From Microvirga arsenatis (GTDB lineage: Bacteria > Pseudomonadota > Alphaproteobacteria > Rhizobiales > Beijerinckiaceae): a DNA stretch of 64,000 nt. Both the position numbers and the translations under genes were made by a program. Shown piece after piece: positions 1-9,510 of the stretch. The notes beneath the pieces were generated by a model, which saw nothing but the letters and a program-made list of their open reading frames with translations, did no database searches and had not been told where the DNA came from. Location: assembly GCF_009910705.1 (NCBI RefSeq), contig NZ_JAAAXJ010000008.1, positions 1 through 64,000 on the forward strand. The letters run 5' to 3'. Within the stretch, counting starts at the first letter, position 1, and each line of letters opens with the position of its first letter.

Positions 1-695
1 AACCGAAGCGGTGTACTCACCAAAGCGCAAGACTGGTCGATGTCTATTCCACCCGGCCCTCTCGGGCCGGCGCAAGGACACCGCCGCCTACGCTTCTCTT
101 TCCTTCTCAACAATGTCAAAGAGCAAAACCCATCCCAGCAGGGACGGAAAAGAACCTCAAACACCCCGGCCGTCCCGAGCGGACCAGCCAGAGCCCGAAG
201 CTCCCCACAGCACAAGCTCAACAAAGAACCGCGCCGCCGATGAGGATGTTCTATCCGAACCTCTCCGGAAGGTCAACAGCAATTTCGAAATTCCTTCGAA
301 ATTTTTTGCCTTCCCCCGCCAGATTTCAAGCATAGGCAAGCTTCACCGTTCGCAAAAGACGTATTCGTCCCCTGCGTTTACTTGATCCAGATCAACGAAT
401 TCGATCCGGATACATTCACCTGTCGTCAGAGGAGCCGCTCGGACGTGCCAATGACTGGCGTCTGCGGCTCGTGGCGTGGCCATAACCTTTCGAGATCATG
501 GCCGGGACCGTCACGCGTTGCGGGATCCGAGGACCTCGGCTGCGTCAGGTCTCTTGTGAGATTGAAGCCTGCCCGAACTGAATTCCGGCGGGGCTGCGGA
601 TATGTCGATTCCCGGATCGTTTGTCAACACCCGAGAAGCGTCGGGTGTTCGACTCGCCTCAATCCGTAGGCTGCGTGCTTTGACCCGGGGATCGT
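1..695. other. Intergenic region, no gene supported
   Basis: This stretch holds only short open frames whose translations are rich in Arg, Ser and Pro, show no domain pattern and overlap in several frames, so I read it as non-coding. It lies on the 3' side of the minus-strand tRNA-Gly, which is the side where tRNA-targeting elements normally insert. I see no integrase fragment and no duplicated tRNA tail in it. Confidence 0.5.
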
Positions 696-769
696 TGGAG
701 CGGGTAGCGGGAATCGAACCCGCGCGTTCAGCTTGGGAAGCTGACAGGCTACCATTACATCATACCCGC
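696..769 (-). tRNA. tRNA-Gly (anticodon CCC)
   Basis: Read on the minus strand this folds as a complete 74-nt cloverleaf. The acceptor 5' strand GCGGGTA starts at 769 and pairs with TACCCGC near the 3' end. The anticodon stem TCAGC/GCTGA encloses the loop TTCCCAA, giving anticodon CCC. The T arm contains GGTTCGAATCC. The discriminator T is followed by an encoded CCA at 696-698. It decodes GGG glycine codons. Confidence 0.95.
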
Positions 770-888
770 CTGCTCCTATTCCTACCGGAAGCCGCTGCAT
801 GGCGTCAATTGGAGATCACGGGAATGGACGAGATGCTGCCGATGGGGCAAGGCTCCCCCTTTCGCCAACCCGGAAGCGATCATCCAGA

Positions 889-1842
889 ATGCAGCATTCC
901 ATCGCCCAGGCCCTCGGCACGGTCGCCGCGTCCGAGCAGCTCCTTTTCGACCTCTATGTGCGCCTGCGCGCCGACCTGCGAAAGTGGTCCAACATCACGT
1001 TCCAGACGCCGCAGGCGCGCATGGGCTATGTCGGCCAGCACCTGACCTCCGTGGTGACGGGCTACCGCGGCGGGCGGTCAGGAGCACGCGGGAAGGACCT
1101 CGTGCTTCCGGACGGCTCCTATGCGGAAATCAAGACCTGCACGCGGGTCGACCAGCTCGGGAAATGCAATGCCTGCGACGCGCCCGTGGCGAGCATCGAG
1201 CAGGCCTGCTCCGAATGCGGCAGCACGAAACTGAAGCGTAACGACGACTCGAAGTGGCTGATCGGGATCCGGCACGACGACGAGCTGCGCCAGCTCTTCG
1301 ATCCGCAATGGTACTATCTCGTCCTGTTCGACTTCGCCGACTTCGCGCAGGCGGCCGACATCAACGCGCGGATCTACCGGGTCGATCCGCGGCAGAGGGG
1401 CTTCGCCTATTGCATGGTCGACTACTACTTCAACATCCGCGCGCGTTCGACCTCGAAGGCGCCGTTCAATCTCTGGCCGTTCCAGCTGAAGTTCTATCTG
1501 ATGAAGCCGGAGCTGATCTATCACTCGGTCATCGGCGCCAAGGATACGATCAGCACCCTGATCTTTCCCGGCCGGGATCGCCCGCAGCCGATCCCGCTGC
1601 CGTCCCTGGTCGAATTCTCGCGCGCCAGCAACCTCTCCGATGCGGCCATCGATGCGCTGCGGGACCGCTTCGGAGTGAGGCTCGCCTCAGGGAGCAGCAA
1701 GGCCCTGTGCCTCGACATCCTGCAGCGCACGAGACTGGCGGATCGCTGGAGCGACGAGGAGCTGGCGGATGTGCTGGCTGAGGGCCTGTACCGGGACGGC
1801 ATTACCGGTCACGAGGAATGGCTCCCGGCACAGCTCCGATGA
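889..1842 (+). CDS. Type II restriction endonuclease, MamI-like
   Basis: Probable restriction endonuclease that would cut unmethylated DNA. The 317-residue protein has a PD-(D/E)XK-type core: Asp70 and Asp75 precede the E-I-K triad Glu80/Lys82. A four-cysteine knuckle follows directly (Cys93, Cys96, Cys107, Cys110; C-x2-C-x10-C-x2-C), presumably binding zinc. The overall pattern recalls the MamI family (GATNNNNATC cutters), but that assignment is from memory and unverified. An upstream ATG at 799 is in frame, but codons 799-888 have low third-position GC, unlike the rest of the gene, so I chose ATG 889. The gene is convergent with the methylase at 1884, which is the expected partner protecting host DNA. 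Confidence 0.7.
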   Translation: MQHSIAQALGTVAASEQLLFDLYVRLRADLRKWSNITFQTPQARMGYVGQHLTSVVTGYRGGRSGARGKDLVLPDGSYAEIKTCTRVDQLGKCNACDAPVASIEQACSECGSTKLKRNDDSKWLIGIRHDDELRQLFDPQWYYLVLFDFADFAQAADINARIYRVDPRQRGFAYCMVDYYFNIRARSTSKAPFNLWPFQLKFYLMKPELIYHSVIGAKDTISTLIFPGRDRPQPIPLPSLVEFSRASNLSDAAIDALRDRFGVRLASGSSKALCLDILQRTRLADRWSDEELADVLAEGLYRDGITGHEEWLPAQLR

Positions 1843-1848
1843 ATGAAA

Positions 1849-1876
1849 GGCAGGTCCGGGAACGCCCGGACATGCC
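1849..1876. terminator. Convergent hairpin between restriction and methylase genes
   Basis: The arms GTCCGGG (1854-1860) and CCCGGAC (1865-1871) form a 7-bp stem with loop AACG. It extends through one mismatch by GGCA/TGCC to 1849-1876. It fills the 41-bp gap between two convergent stop codons, so it may stop both transcripts. It has no strong T-tract. Confidence 0.55.
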
Positions 1877-1883
1877 ATGCCGG

Positions 1884-3854
1884 CTATGAAAACAGCTCCG
1901 CGTTGAGGGCGGCGATGTCGCGCCTCTTCCGAAGCTGGGCGGCGGCCAGGGCCATCTGGTCGGAGACAAGGCTCAGGAGCTGCTCCAGCCTCTCGCCGTT
2001 GAGGCGGCCCGGATCGGGGACGAGCAGTTCCGCCGCGTCGTCGGGATAGAGGTGGGCCGTCTGGCCGCGGATCATCCTCTGGAGAACCTCCTGCGCCTGC
2101 TCCGTGCGCAGGTAGGCCAGGAGATAGAGCGGCGAGATCCGGTCCGGGTTCGCCCGCACCATCATCACCTCGCCGACGAAGGTGCATTCCGGAGGGATGA
2201 AGTCCGGCACCTCGCCCACCATGTCCACCTTCTTGCCGATATATTTCGGCGCGTGGGCCGTCGAGGTCAGCACGATGTCGGTCGGCCGCAGGATCAGGCT
2301 CTCGGCCCTGCGCGAGGCCCTGATCTTCTCCATATAGGCGCGGGACACGAAATTCCGGTCTCGCGCGAACCAGTCGATGCCGCTGCCGGTAAGATTGCCG
2401 ACCTTGAGGATGAAGAAGCCGTCCTCGTCCAGGTATTGATCCCGCGGCGGCGTCTTGCCTGTTGCAACCACCGTCGCGATGTCGCCGAGCTTGAAGCCCT
2501 GCGCGCCGGAGGCCCGCGATTTCGCCGGGCGGGTCAGCTGGATGCAGAAATCCGAGAACTCCTCTCCCGGCTTGACCCGGACCGCGTGATCGAGCGCCGG
2601 CCCGCCTTTGAAGTAGGCACAGAGCGCGCGGCTGACCTGCGGCAACTCGTTGCCGGAGCGCTCGCGGCCCGTGGAATCGTAGCCGATATTGCCGGGGCGG
2701 GCGTGGAACACCAGGCCCGGCTCATGGTGCACCAGGTCGCCGCCGCCTCTTTTGACGAAGAAGAGTACCGAGGTCGTGGCCTGGGTGCCGGCGGTGTAGA
2801 AGGTTTCGGGCGGCAGCGTCACCGCCGCGACCAGGACGCCCAGGGTGTCGATGATGGAGCGCGCTTTGGAAAGCCGCGTGGTGGTCAGCACGCTGTTGGG
2901 CACCACGATGGCGAGAATGCCGCCGGGACGCAGAAGCTGCAGGCAGCGTTCGAGGAAGAGGAACTCGCTCGGAAAGCGACTGGTCGGATTGCCGGCGGAC
3001 GATGTCCTGAACTCGTCCTCGCTCACCACCGACGGATCCACGTAAACTCCGAACGGCGGATTGGTGAAAACCGCATCGAAGCTCCCATGCGCGAACCAGT
3101 CCGGGGCGTCGCCGGCCTGCTTCAGGGGCATGAGGGAGTCGAGCTGCGCGCGATGGAAGCGCCCGCCGATGCGGGCGCCGATATTGATCTCCGCCAGCCG
3201 CAGGATGCGTTCGTTGCGCTCGCAGGCCCAGACGTCGTGATTCGGCTGCGCCCCGGTGCCCGAGCCCGCGATCCGGCGCCACCTCAGCAGGGAGTGCAGC
3301 AGGAAGCTGCCCGAGCCGCAGCAGGGATCGAGAAGCCTGCTTCCGGGGGCGAGATCGACCGCATCGACCACCATCTGGACGACCGTGTCGGGCGTGAGGA
3401 ACACGCCGAGGCCACGCCGCGAGGCGCCCGTGAGGAAGACCCGAAGGGCGGCGCTCTTGAGATCGAAGTCGAGGCCGCGCAGATCGACCTCGCTGATCGT
3501 GCCGACCACCTGGTGCAGGGTGCGGTCGCTCAGGCGCAGCGCCGGCGCCGAGACGGACGGATCGTGCTCCTCGCGCTCGCGCAGGAAGCGGGCGAACAGC
3601 GCGCGGAACTGCCGGGCGGCCTCCTCGGGCCTGGCGCGGGACAGCTCCCGGAAGTCGACGCTGCCGCCGCCCTCCGGCGCGTGGAGGAACACGAACAGAA
3701 CCTTGGTGAATTCGTCCAAGGCATCGTCGGGCTGCAGCCCGTCGCCGTTGCGGATGAGATCGTGCGCCCGGCCGAACACGCGCGCAATCTCATGGGCCGA
3801 GACCTCCGCCTTGACTGGAAAGAGCGTCTCTTGCTGGGCCGAGCTGGTTTTCAT
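1884..3854 (-). CDS. N6-adenine DNA methyltransferase fused to specificity-like domain
   Basis: Modification enzyme of the restriction-modification pair, transferring methyl groups from S-adenosylmethionine to adenine. The 656-residue product has an HsdM-like layout: helical N-terminal part, SAM-binding motif I (DPCCGSGSF, about 176-184), catalytic motif IV NPPF at 265-268, and a C-terminal target-recognition segment from about 453 resembling half of a type I HsdS subunit (F-K-L-G-D-I-A start, then a K-V-G-N-L-T strand). One chain thus carries both methylation and recognition, as in bipartite-site type II systems. A TTG at 3929 would add 25 residues; ATG 3854 fits the alignment of the N-terminal domain better. 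No separate hsdR or hsdS gene is nearby. Confidence 0.85.
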   Translation of the reverse strand: MKTSSAQQETLFPVKAEVSAHEIARVFGRAHDLIRNGDGLQPDDALDEFTKVLFVFLHAPEGGGSVDFRELSRARPEEAARQFRALFARFLREREEHDPSVSAPALRLSDRTLHQVVGTISEVDLRGLDFDLKSAALRVFLTGASRRGLGVFLTPDTVVQMVVDAVDLAPGSRLLDPCCGSGSFLLHSLLRWRRIAGSGTGAQPNHDVWACERNERILRLAEINIGARIGGRFHRAQLDSLMPLKQAGDAPDWFAHGSFDAVFTNPPFGVYVDPSVVSEDEFRTSSAGNPTSRFPSEFLFLERCLQLLRPGGILAIVVPNSVLTTTRLSKARSIIDTLGVLVAAVTLPPETFYTAGTQATTSVLFFVKRGGGDLVHHEPGLVFHARPGNIGYDSTGRERSGNELPQVSRALCAYFKGGPALDHAVRVKPGEEFSDFCIQLTRPAKSRASGAQGFKLGDIATVVATGKTPPRDQYLDEDGFFILKVGNLTGSGIDWFARDRNFVSRAYMEKIRASRRAESLILRPTDIVLTSTAHAPKYIGKKVDMVGEVPDFIPPECTFVGEVMMVRANPDRISPLYLLAYLRTEQAQEVLQRMIRGQTAHLYPDDAAELLVPDPGRLNGERLEQLLSLVSDQMALAAAQLRKRRDIAALNAELFS

Positions 3855-3978
3855 GGGCAGGGATCCGAGGCCATAGCGGGCCGTGACATGGCACAGCTTG
3901 GTTCTGGCAGATTCGGCCCCGGCCGACAATTGGAATGAATTCTAAATTTTTAGCCCGGACCGGCAGGCCCGCGGCCGG

Positions 3979-5070
3979 TCAGCGGAAATGCTTGGAGAGC
4001 TTCAGCCCCTGCGCCTGATAGTTCGAGCCGGCGCCGGCGCCGTAGAGCACCGCGGGCCGCTCGGCCATGCGCTCATAGACGAGGCGGCCGACGATCTGCC
4101 CGTCCTCCAGGATGAAAGGCACGTCGCGGGAGCGCACCTCGAGCACGGCGCGGGCCCCCTCCCCTCCGGCTCCGGCATGGCCGAAGCCCGGATCGAAGAA
4201 GCCGGCATAGTGAACACGGAACTCGCCCACGAGCGGATCGAAGGGCACCATCTCGGCGGCATAGTCCGGCGGCACGTGCACCGCCTCCTTGGAGGCGAGG
4301 ATGTAGAACTGGCCGGGATCGAGGATCAGGGTGCGGGAGGCATCCGCGTAGAGCGGCTCCCAGAAATCCGCGATGCGGCAGGAGCCCGGCTTGTCCACGT
4401 CGACCAGCCCGGTATGGCGCTTGGCCCGGTAGCCAATGAGGTTGTCGGAGCCGAAACCCGCCAGATCCACGCTCACGGCGACGCCGTCCTGGATCGAAGG
4501 CTCGGCGGAGGTCACCACCCGCTCGCGCCGGTGCAGCGCCAGGAGGTCGGCATCGCTCAGGCGCACCTCGCCCTTGCGCAGCCGGAGCTGGGAGAGCCGC
4601 GTGCCCGTGCGCACCAGCACCGGAAAGGTGCGGGGCGAGATCTCCGCATAGAGGCGGCCGCGGTAACCGGCGCCGATCGTGTCGAATTCCTGGCCGTGAT
4701 CGGTGATCACCCGCGTGAACACGTCGATCCGGCCCGTCGAACTCTTGGGATTGGCCGCTGCGGACAGGTCCTCCGGCAGGGCCAGCTCCTCCTGGAGCTC
4801 GGCGATGTAGACGCTGCCCGTCTCAAGGATGGCGCCACGGGCGAGGTCGATCTCGTGGAAGCTCAGCTGGTCGAGGCGGTCCTGCACCGTGTGCTTGCGG
4901 CCAGGCAGGAAGCTGGCGCGCACCCGGAAGGCCCTGCGCCCCAGCCTGAGGTCGAGGCTCGCCGGCTGGACCTGGTCGGAGGCGAAGGGCGTCTCCGGCC
5001 TGATGGCGCCCGCTTCCGCAAGGCGCATGATGGCCTCGGCCGATTGGATCCCGTCCTTCAACGCAACCAT
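3979..5070 (-). CDS. dcd: 2'-deoxycytidine 5'-triphosphate deaminase (long form)
   Basis: Deaminates dCTP to dUTP, feeding dTMP synthesis. At 363 residues it is about twice the classical 190-residue Dcd. The first half carries the conserved QPASLDLRLG block (35-44) and the NPKSSTGRIDVF block (from 107) of the dCTP deaminase/dUTPase fold. The second half repeats the same architecture (DPGQFYILASKE, then GEFRVHYAGFFDPGFG), so the protein reads as a tandem duplication. This long form is known in alphaproteobacteria. Start ATG 5070 has GGAAG seven bases upstream. It stands alone between the methylase gene and a phosphatidyltransferase gene and is probably monocistronic. Confidence 0.88.
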   Translation of the reverse strand: MVALKDGIQSAEAIMRLAEAGAIRPETPFASDQVQPASLDLRLGRRAFRVRASFLPGRKHTVQDRLDQLSFHEIDLARGAILETGSVYIAELQEELALPEDLSAAANPKSSTGRIDVFTRVITDHGQEFDTIGAGYRGRLYAEISPRTFPVLVRTGTRLSQLRLRKGEVRLSDADLLALHRRERVVTSAEPSIQDGVAVSVDLAGFGSDNLIGYRAKRHTGLVDVDKPGSCRIADFWEPLYADASRTLILDPGQFYILASKEAVHVPPDYAAEMVPFDPLVGEFRVHYAGFFDPGFGHAGAGGEGARAVLEVRSRDVPFILEDGQIVGRLVYERMAERPAVLYGAGAGSNYQAQGLKLSKHFR

Positions 5071-5142
5071 GTCCGTCTTCCGGGGCCCCTGCCCCTCTCG
5101 CTGTGAAGTCTGGCAGTATCTCTAAGGGTTGTTACGGAATTC

Positions 5143-5769
5143 TCAATCGCTTTCCTCGGGCTCGTCCCGAAAGACGTGCCAGGCGAGCGTCGCCCGGGCG
5201 AGCGCGCTCATGACGGTCAGCCCCGCGAAGGCATAGGCCAGGATCGGAAAGGACCGGGGGAACAGGATCATGGCGGCGAAGAACAGGATCGTTTCCGTGC
5301 CCTCCATGAAGCCGGCGGTGAAGGAGATCGATTTGACACCCCGGACGGTGGTAGTCATCCCCCGCTTGGCTCCCACCGCCGCAAAGGCCAGAAATCCTGC
5401 CCCGTTCACGTAGAACGAGAACAGGAGCACGGCCGCCGGCAGGGCGAAGGCCTGCGGTTCACGCAACGCGAAGGCCAGGGGCACGGCGCCATAGAGGGCG
5501 AAGTCGCAGACGATGTCGAAGAAGCCGCCCCGGTCCGTGCTCCGGCCGGCGCGGGCGATGGCCCCGTCGAGCCCATCGAGGAGCCGGTTCAACCCGAACA
5601 GGACGAGCGCCGCCCCATCACGCTGCAGGACGATCATGAGGGCCGCCGCCAGGCCGAGGCCGAGCCCGGCGAAAGTCGCCGCATCGGCGGAGATCCCTGC
5701 CCGCGCGAGCCCCTGCCCCAGCCGCTCCAGCAGCGGATCGATCCTGCGCCGCACCCATCCGTCGAGCAT
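5143..5769 (-). CDS. CDP-alcohol phosphatidyltransferase family protein
   Basis: Integral membrane enzyme that would join a CDP-linked lipid or alcohol to a second alcohol. The diagnostic signature D-x2-D-G-x2-A-R-x7-G-x3-D-x3-D is complete, running from DGLDGAIAR through GGFFDIVCD. The acidic residues bind the catalytic metal. Several hydrophobic helices surround it (208 residues, usual size for the family). The acceptor alcohol cannot be told from sequence. ATG 5769 is preceded by an AGGGGAG ribosome site. A longer frame reaching 5883 would overlap the start of divergent apaG and is rejected. Confidence 0.85.
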   Translation of the reverse strand: MLDGWVRRRIDPLLERLGQGLARAGISADAATFAGLGLGLAAALMIVLQRDGAALVLFGLNRLLDGLDGAIARAGRSTDRGGFFDIVCDFALYGAVPLAFALREPQAFALPAAVLLFSFYVNGAGFLAFAAVGAKRGMTTTVRGVKSISFTAGFMEGTETILFFAAMILFPRSFPILAYAFAGLTVMSALARATLAWHVFRDEPEESD

Positions 5770-5857
5770 GGCCCGCTCTCCCCTGCCTCGATTGACGAGG
5801 TGTGAGGAGGGCCTTACCACGGGCGGGTGGAACTTCTCTACTGGCTGAAGGGGACCC

Positions 5858-6250
5858 ATGTACAAGGCTGTGACCCGCGGCATCTCCGTGACCGTGACAC
5901 CCCGCTACATGCCCGAAGAATCATCTCCCGACGACGGCCGCTACTTCTTCGCCTACACGGTGGAGATCATCAACACGAGCCTGGAGCGGGTTCAGCTCCG
6001 AGCCCGCCACTGGCGCATCACCGACGAGAACGGCCACGTGCAGGAGGTGCGCGGCCCAGGCGTCGTCGGCGAGGAACCGGTGCTGGGGCCCGGCGAGAGC
6101 TTCAGCTACACAAGCGGCTGTCCGCTCACGACGCCGAGCGGCACCATGCAGGGCACCTACCTCATGGAGACCGCGAGCGGCGAGACCTTCGAGGCTGAAA
6201 TCCCCGCCTTCTCGCTCGATATCCCGCGCGCTAGGCGCGTGCTGCACTGA
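5858..6250 (+). CDS. apaG: ApaG domain protein
   Basis: Small cytosolic protein of fibronectin-III-like fold; the family is linked to cobalt/magnesium efflux phenotypes and Ap4A levels, but its biochemical role is unsettled. The 130-residue sequence has the family blocks [25 protein letters not shown]-x-P-V-L-G-P-G-E and [10 protein letters not shown]. Full length. The gene ends 8 bp before argE on the same strand, suggesting co-transcription. It is divergent from the phosphatidyltransferase gene, with the shared control region at 5770-5857. Confidence 0.95.
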   Translation: MYKAVTRGISVTVTPRYMPEESSPDDGRYFFAYTVEIINTSLERVQLRARHWRITDENGHVQEVRGPGVVGEEPVLGPGESFSYTSGCPLTTPSGTMQGTYLMETASGETFEAEIPAFSLDIPRARRVLH

Positions 6251-6258
6251 GGATCCTG

Positions 6259-7431
6259 ATGCCCCGCACCGGCCAGCGGCTGACGCCGCTCGAAATGCTC
6301 GCGAAGCTCGTGTCGTTCGACACCGTGAGCACGAAGTCGAACCTGCCCCTGATCGCCTTCGTGGAAGACTACCTGCAGGGCTGGAACGTGCCTTACGTCC
6401 GCGTGCCGAACGAAGCCGGGGACAAGGCGGCGCTCTATGCGACGGTGGGCCCGCAGGACCGCGGCGGAATCGTGCTCTCGGGCCACACCGACGTGGTGCC
6501 GGTCGAGGGGCAGAGCTGGACGGCGGACCCCTTTACCCTGCGCGTCGAGAACGGGCGGGCCCATGGGCGCGGCGCGGTGGACATGAAGGCGTTCGACGCC
6601 CTGGCGCTCGCGCTGGTCCCCGAGTTTAAGGCCGCGAACCTCGCCACGCCGATCCACATCATGCTCTCCTACGACGAGGAGACGACATGCCTCGGCGTCG
6701 TCGACACCATCCGCCGGATGGGCCGCGACCTGCCTCTGCCGAGGGCAGCCATCGTGGGCGAGCCGACGATGATGGAGGTGGTGGACGCGCATAAGAGCGT
6801 CGTGACCTTCTCCACCACCGTGCACGGCTTCGAGGCCCATTCCTCCAAGCCCTATCTCGGCGCGAGCGCGGTGATGACGGCGGCCGAGCTGATCGCGGAG
6901 CTCAACCGCATCGCCGACGAGATGATGGAGCGCGGGGACACGAGCGGGCGCTTCGACCCACCTTATACGACCGTGCATGTGGGCACGATCGCGGGCGGCA
7001 CGGCGCGCAACATCCTCTCCAAGTCCTGCACCTTCCACTGGGAGTTCCGCGGCCTGCCGAACCTCGACCCGCAGGAGATCCCGAACCGGCTCGACGCCTT
7101 CGCGCAGGAGGTTGCCCTGAAGCGCCTCAACCGCTTCGGCGCGTTCGGGCGCATCGAAACGAAGCTCGAAGTGGCGGTGCCGGGGCTTGCGCCCGATCCG
7201 GGCTCCTTCGCGGAAACGCTCGCCCTGCGGCTCGCCGGCAGGAACCGGACGCAGACCGTGCCGTTCGGCACCGAAGCCGGGCACTACCAGGCGGCCGGCA
7301 TCCCGACCGTGGTCTGCGGCCCAGGCTCCATCGACCAGGCGCACCAGCCCGACGAGTACATCACCCTCGACCAGTTGGAGGCCGGAGCCGCCTTCATGAG
7401 GCGGCTCGCGGCGGCGTGCGCGAGTTCTTGA
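6259..7431 (+). CDS. argE: Acetylornithine deacetylase
   Basis: M20-family zinc peptidase that hydrolyses N-acetylornithine to ornithine and acetate in arginine synthesis. The metal-site motifs are intact: SGHTDVV (His76, Asp78), GAVDMKA (Asp108), DEE (140-141 region), GEPT (Glu168) and the C-terminal SIDQAHQPDE histidine. The dimerisation domain lies between about 175 and 285. Length of 390 residues is normal. It follows apaG by 8 bp and faces the argD-argF-hslO operon, so most ornithine-to-citrulline steps of the pathway cluster within 4.5 kb. Confidence 0.93.
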   Translation: MPRTGQRLTPLEMLAKLVSFDTVSTKSNLPLIAFVEDYLQGWNVPYVRVPNEAGDKAALYATVGPQDRGGIVLSGHTDVVPVEGQSWTADPFTLRVENGRAHGRGAVDMKAFDALALALVPEFKAANLATPIHIMLSYDEETTCLGVVDTIRRMGRDLPLPRAAIVGEPTMMEVVDAHKSVVTFSTTVHGFEAHSSKPYLGASAVMTAAELIAELNRIADEMMERGDTSGRFDPPYTTVHVGTIAGGTARNILSKSCTFHWEFRGLPNLDPQEIPNRLDAFAQEVALKRLNRFGAFGRIETKLEVAVPGLAPDPGSFAETLALRLAGRNRTQTVPFGTEAGHYQAAGIPTVVCGPGSIDQAHQPDEYITLDQLEAGAAFMRRLAAACASS

Positions 7432-7443
7432 TTACCCTCGCCT

Positions 7444-7533
7444 CGTCATGGCCGGACCTGTCCCGGCCATCCCAAGGAGTGAAAGCGCGGCGCTCCATCA
7501 ATCGGGATCACCGGCACAAGGCCGGTGATGACG
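7444..7533. repeat. Dispersed double-hairpin repeat, copy A
   Basis: About 90 bp made of two imperfect hairpins joined by a variable linker. The left arm pair is ATGGCCGG...CCGGCCAT; the right arm pair is ATCACCGGC...GCCGGTGAT. Related copies lie at 45014-45103, 47038-47126 and 55906-55993. This copy sits between the convergent 3' ends of argE and hslO, where it could terminate both transcripts. Confidence 0.8.
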
Positions 7534-7597
7534 TGAAGAGAGTTAGGGGTCCTTAAGCGCGACCTGCGGGCTGCGCAGTGGCAAGCTGGATGCGGTC

Positions 7598-8587
7598 CTA
7601 CGATTCCGATTTCGCGATCTCCGCCTCCACCTCCGCCGGATCGAGGTCGTAGAAGCGGGAGCAGAACTCGCAGGTGATGCCGATGCGGCCGTTGTCGCCG
7701 ACCATGTCGCGGCGGTCCTGCGGGGAGAAGCGGCGCATCATGCCCATGATGCGCTCGTGCGAGCAGGTGCATTCCTCGTGCACGTGCTGCCCTTCGAAGA
7801 CGCGCACGCCGCGCTCGTGGAAGAGCCGGTAGAGCAGGCGCTCGCTCGAGACCGCCGGGTCGATCAGCTCGTGATCCTCCACCGTCGCCAGCAGGGATTT
7901 GGCCTCGACCCAGGCATCGTCCTCCGACGGGCCTGCAAGGTCGTTCGAGGGATGGCCCTCCGGGATGTCGCCCGGATCGAGATCGGCCTGGCGCAGGCGC
8001 TCGGGGGACGAGGGCAGGAACTGGATCATCAGGCCGCCGGCGCGATAGGCACGACGGCCGTCCTCGAACTGCTCGGCCACCGCCAGACGCACTTGCGTCG
8101 GGATCTGTTCCGACTGGCGGAAATACTGGTGCGCGGCTTCCTCGAAGCCCTGGCCCTCGAGGGCGACGACACCCTGGTAGCGGCTGCGCTCGGAGCCCTG
8201 GTCGATGGTCATGGCGAGATAGCCCGAGCCGAGAAGCTCGCCGGTCCCCGGTGAGGCCTGGGCGAGCGCTTCGAGCCTGTCCTTGTCGAAGCGGGCGGTG
8301 GCGCGCAGACGGTCCGGGGCGTTGAAATCCACCACCACCATGTCGATGATGCCGTCGGTCTTGGTCTGAAGCTGGAAGCGCCCCTCGATCTTGAGGGACG
8401 CGCCAAGCATGACGGTCAGCGCCGCGGCCTCGCCGATGACGCGGGCCACCTTGTCCGGGTAGCCGTGGCGGGCCAGGATCGTATCGATGGAGGCTCCGAG
8501 GCGCACCACGCGCCCGCGCACGTCGAGGGGCTCGACCGCGAAGGGCAGGACGACGTCATCGTGACCTTCGAACGAAGCTGAACTCAT
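7598..8587 (-). CDS. hslO: Hsp33 family redox-regulated chaperone
   Basis: ATP-independent cytosolic holdase that switches on when oxidation releases zinc from its C-terminal cysteines. The redox switch is clear: C-T-C, then 30 residues, then C-E-F-C near the C terminus, matching the family CXC-X27-32-CXXC pattern. The 329-residue length is typical for alphaproteobacteria. ATG 8587 overlaps the argF stop by four bases (ATGA), so translation is probably coupled. The long in-frame extension upstream lies inside argF and has no family similarity. The chaperone is therefore made from the arginine operon promoter at about 10800. Confidence 0.95.
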   Translation of the reverse strand: MSSASFEGHDDVVLPFAVEPLDVRGRVVRLGASIDTILARHGYPDKVARVIGEAAALTVMLGASLKIEGRFQLQTKTDGIIDMVVVDFNAPDRLRATARFDKDRLEALAQASPGTGELLGSGYLAMTIDQGSERSRYQGVVALEGQGFEEAAHQYFRQSEQIPTQVRLAVAEQFEDGRRAYRAGGLMIQFLPSSPERLRQADLDPGDIPEGHPSNDLAGPSEDDAWVEAKSLLATVEDHELIDPAVSSERLLYRLFHERGVRVFEGQHVHEECTCSHERIMGMMRRFSPQDRRDMVGDNGRIGITCEFCSRFYDLDPAEVEAEIAKSES

Positions 8588-9510
8588 GCGCTTGCTGCTC
8601 CCAGGCACCACGCCAGGATTCCCTTCTGGGCGTGGAGCCGGTTCTCGGCCTCGTCGAAGACCACCGATTGCGGCCCGTCCATGACCTCGTCCGTGACCTC
8701 CTCTCCGCGATGGGCGGGAAGGCAGTGCATGAAGACCGCGTCCTTGTCGGCTACGCCCATGAGTCTGCTGTTGACCTGATAGGGCTTGAGCAGGTTGTGG
8801 CGGCGGAACTCGTCGTCGTCGCCCATGGACACCCAGCAATCGGTGACGACCGCATGGGCGCCGTCGGCAGCCTCGAAGGCATCGGTGGTCACGCTAATCT
8901 CGGCCCCTTCCTGTTTCGCCCAGGACAAAAGCTCGGGACGCGGGGCAAGTTCCGGCGGGGTGGCGATCTTGAGCCGGAAATTGAGCCGCGCCGCCGCATG
9001 GATCCAGGAGGCCAGCACGTTGTTGGCATCGCCCGTCCAGGCGACCGTCTTGCCCTCGATGGGACCGCGATGCTCCTCGAAGGTCATGATGTCGGCCATG
9101 ATCTGGCACGGATGCGTCATCTTGGTCAGGCCGTTGATCACGGGGATCGTGGCGTACTGCGCGAGTTCCGTCACCATGGCATGGTCGAGGGTGCGGATCA
9201 TGATGGCGTCCACATAGCGCGACAGCACCCGCGCCGTGTCGGCGATGCTCTCGCCGCGGCCAAGCTGCATCTCCTTGCCGGTGAGCATCAGGGTCTCGCC
9301 GCCGAGCTCGCGCATGCCCACGTCGAAGGAGACGCGGGTGCGGGTGGAGGGCTTGTCGAACACCATGGCCAAGACCTTGCCCTCGAGCGGGCGCTCCTTG
9401 GCCTTTTCGCCCCGGCGGCGCTTGGCCTTGATGTCCGAGCCGATCTTGAGGAGGGTGCGGATCTCCTCGCCGGAGAAATCGCTGAGGTCGAGGAAATGAC
9501 GGGTCTTCAT
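8584..9510 (-). CDS. argF: Ornithine carbamoyltransferase
   Basis: Cytosolic enzyme condensing ornithine and carbamoyl phosphate to citrulline. The carbamoyl-phosphate site STRTR is at 55-59 and HPCQ at 133-136; the ornithine-loop HCLP follows near residue 265. The 308-residue length is standard. Its ATG overlaps the argD stop by four bases (ATGA), and its stop overlaps the hslO start the same way, giving a tightly coupled argD-argF-hslO operon. Confidence 0.96.
   Translation of the reverse strand: MKTRHFLDLSDFSGEEIRTLLKIGSDIKAKRRRGEKAKERPLEGKVLAMVFDKPSTRTRVSFDVGMRELGGETLMLTGKEMQLGRGESIADTARVLSRYVDAIMIRTLDHAMVTELAQYATIPVINGLTKMTHPCQIMADIMTFEEHRGPIEGKTVAWTGDANNVLASWIHAAARLNFRLKIATPPELAPRPELLSWAKQEGAEISVTTDAFEAADGAHAVVTDCWVSMGDDDEFRRHNLLKPYQVNSRLMGVADKDAVFMHCLPAHRGEEVTDEVMDGPQSVVFDEAENRLHAQKGILAWCLGAASA

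Noticed and set aside
11-669. Several 60-124 codon frames at the window start
   Set aside because: They overlap in different frames, have mixed codon use, lack ribosome sites and resemble no protein.
696-3930. Integrated genomic island at tRNA-Gly
   Set aside because: The restriction-modification genes lie on the 5' side of the tRNA and there is no integrase or repeated tRNA tail, so only a hint remains.
2052-3938. Plus-strand frame of 628 codons opposite the DNA methylase
   Set aside because: The methylase strand has motifs I and IV in order; the plus-strand product has only low-complexity Arg/Ala/Val composition.
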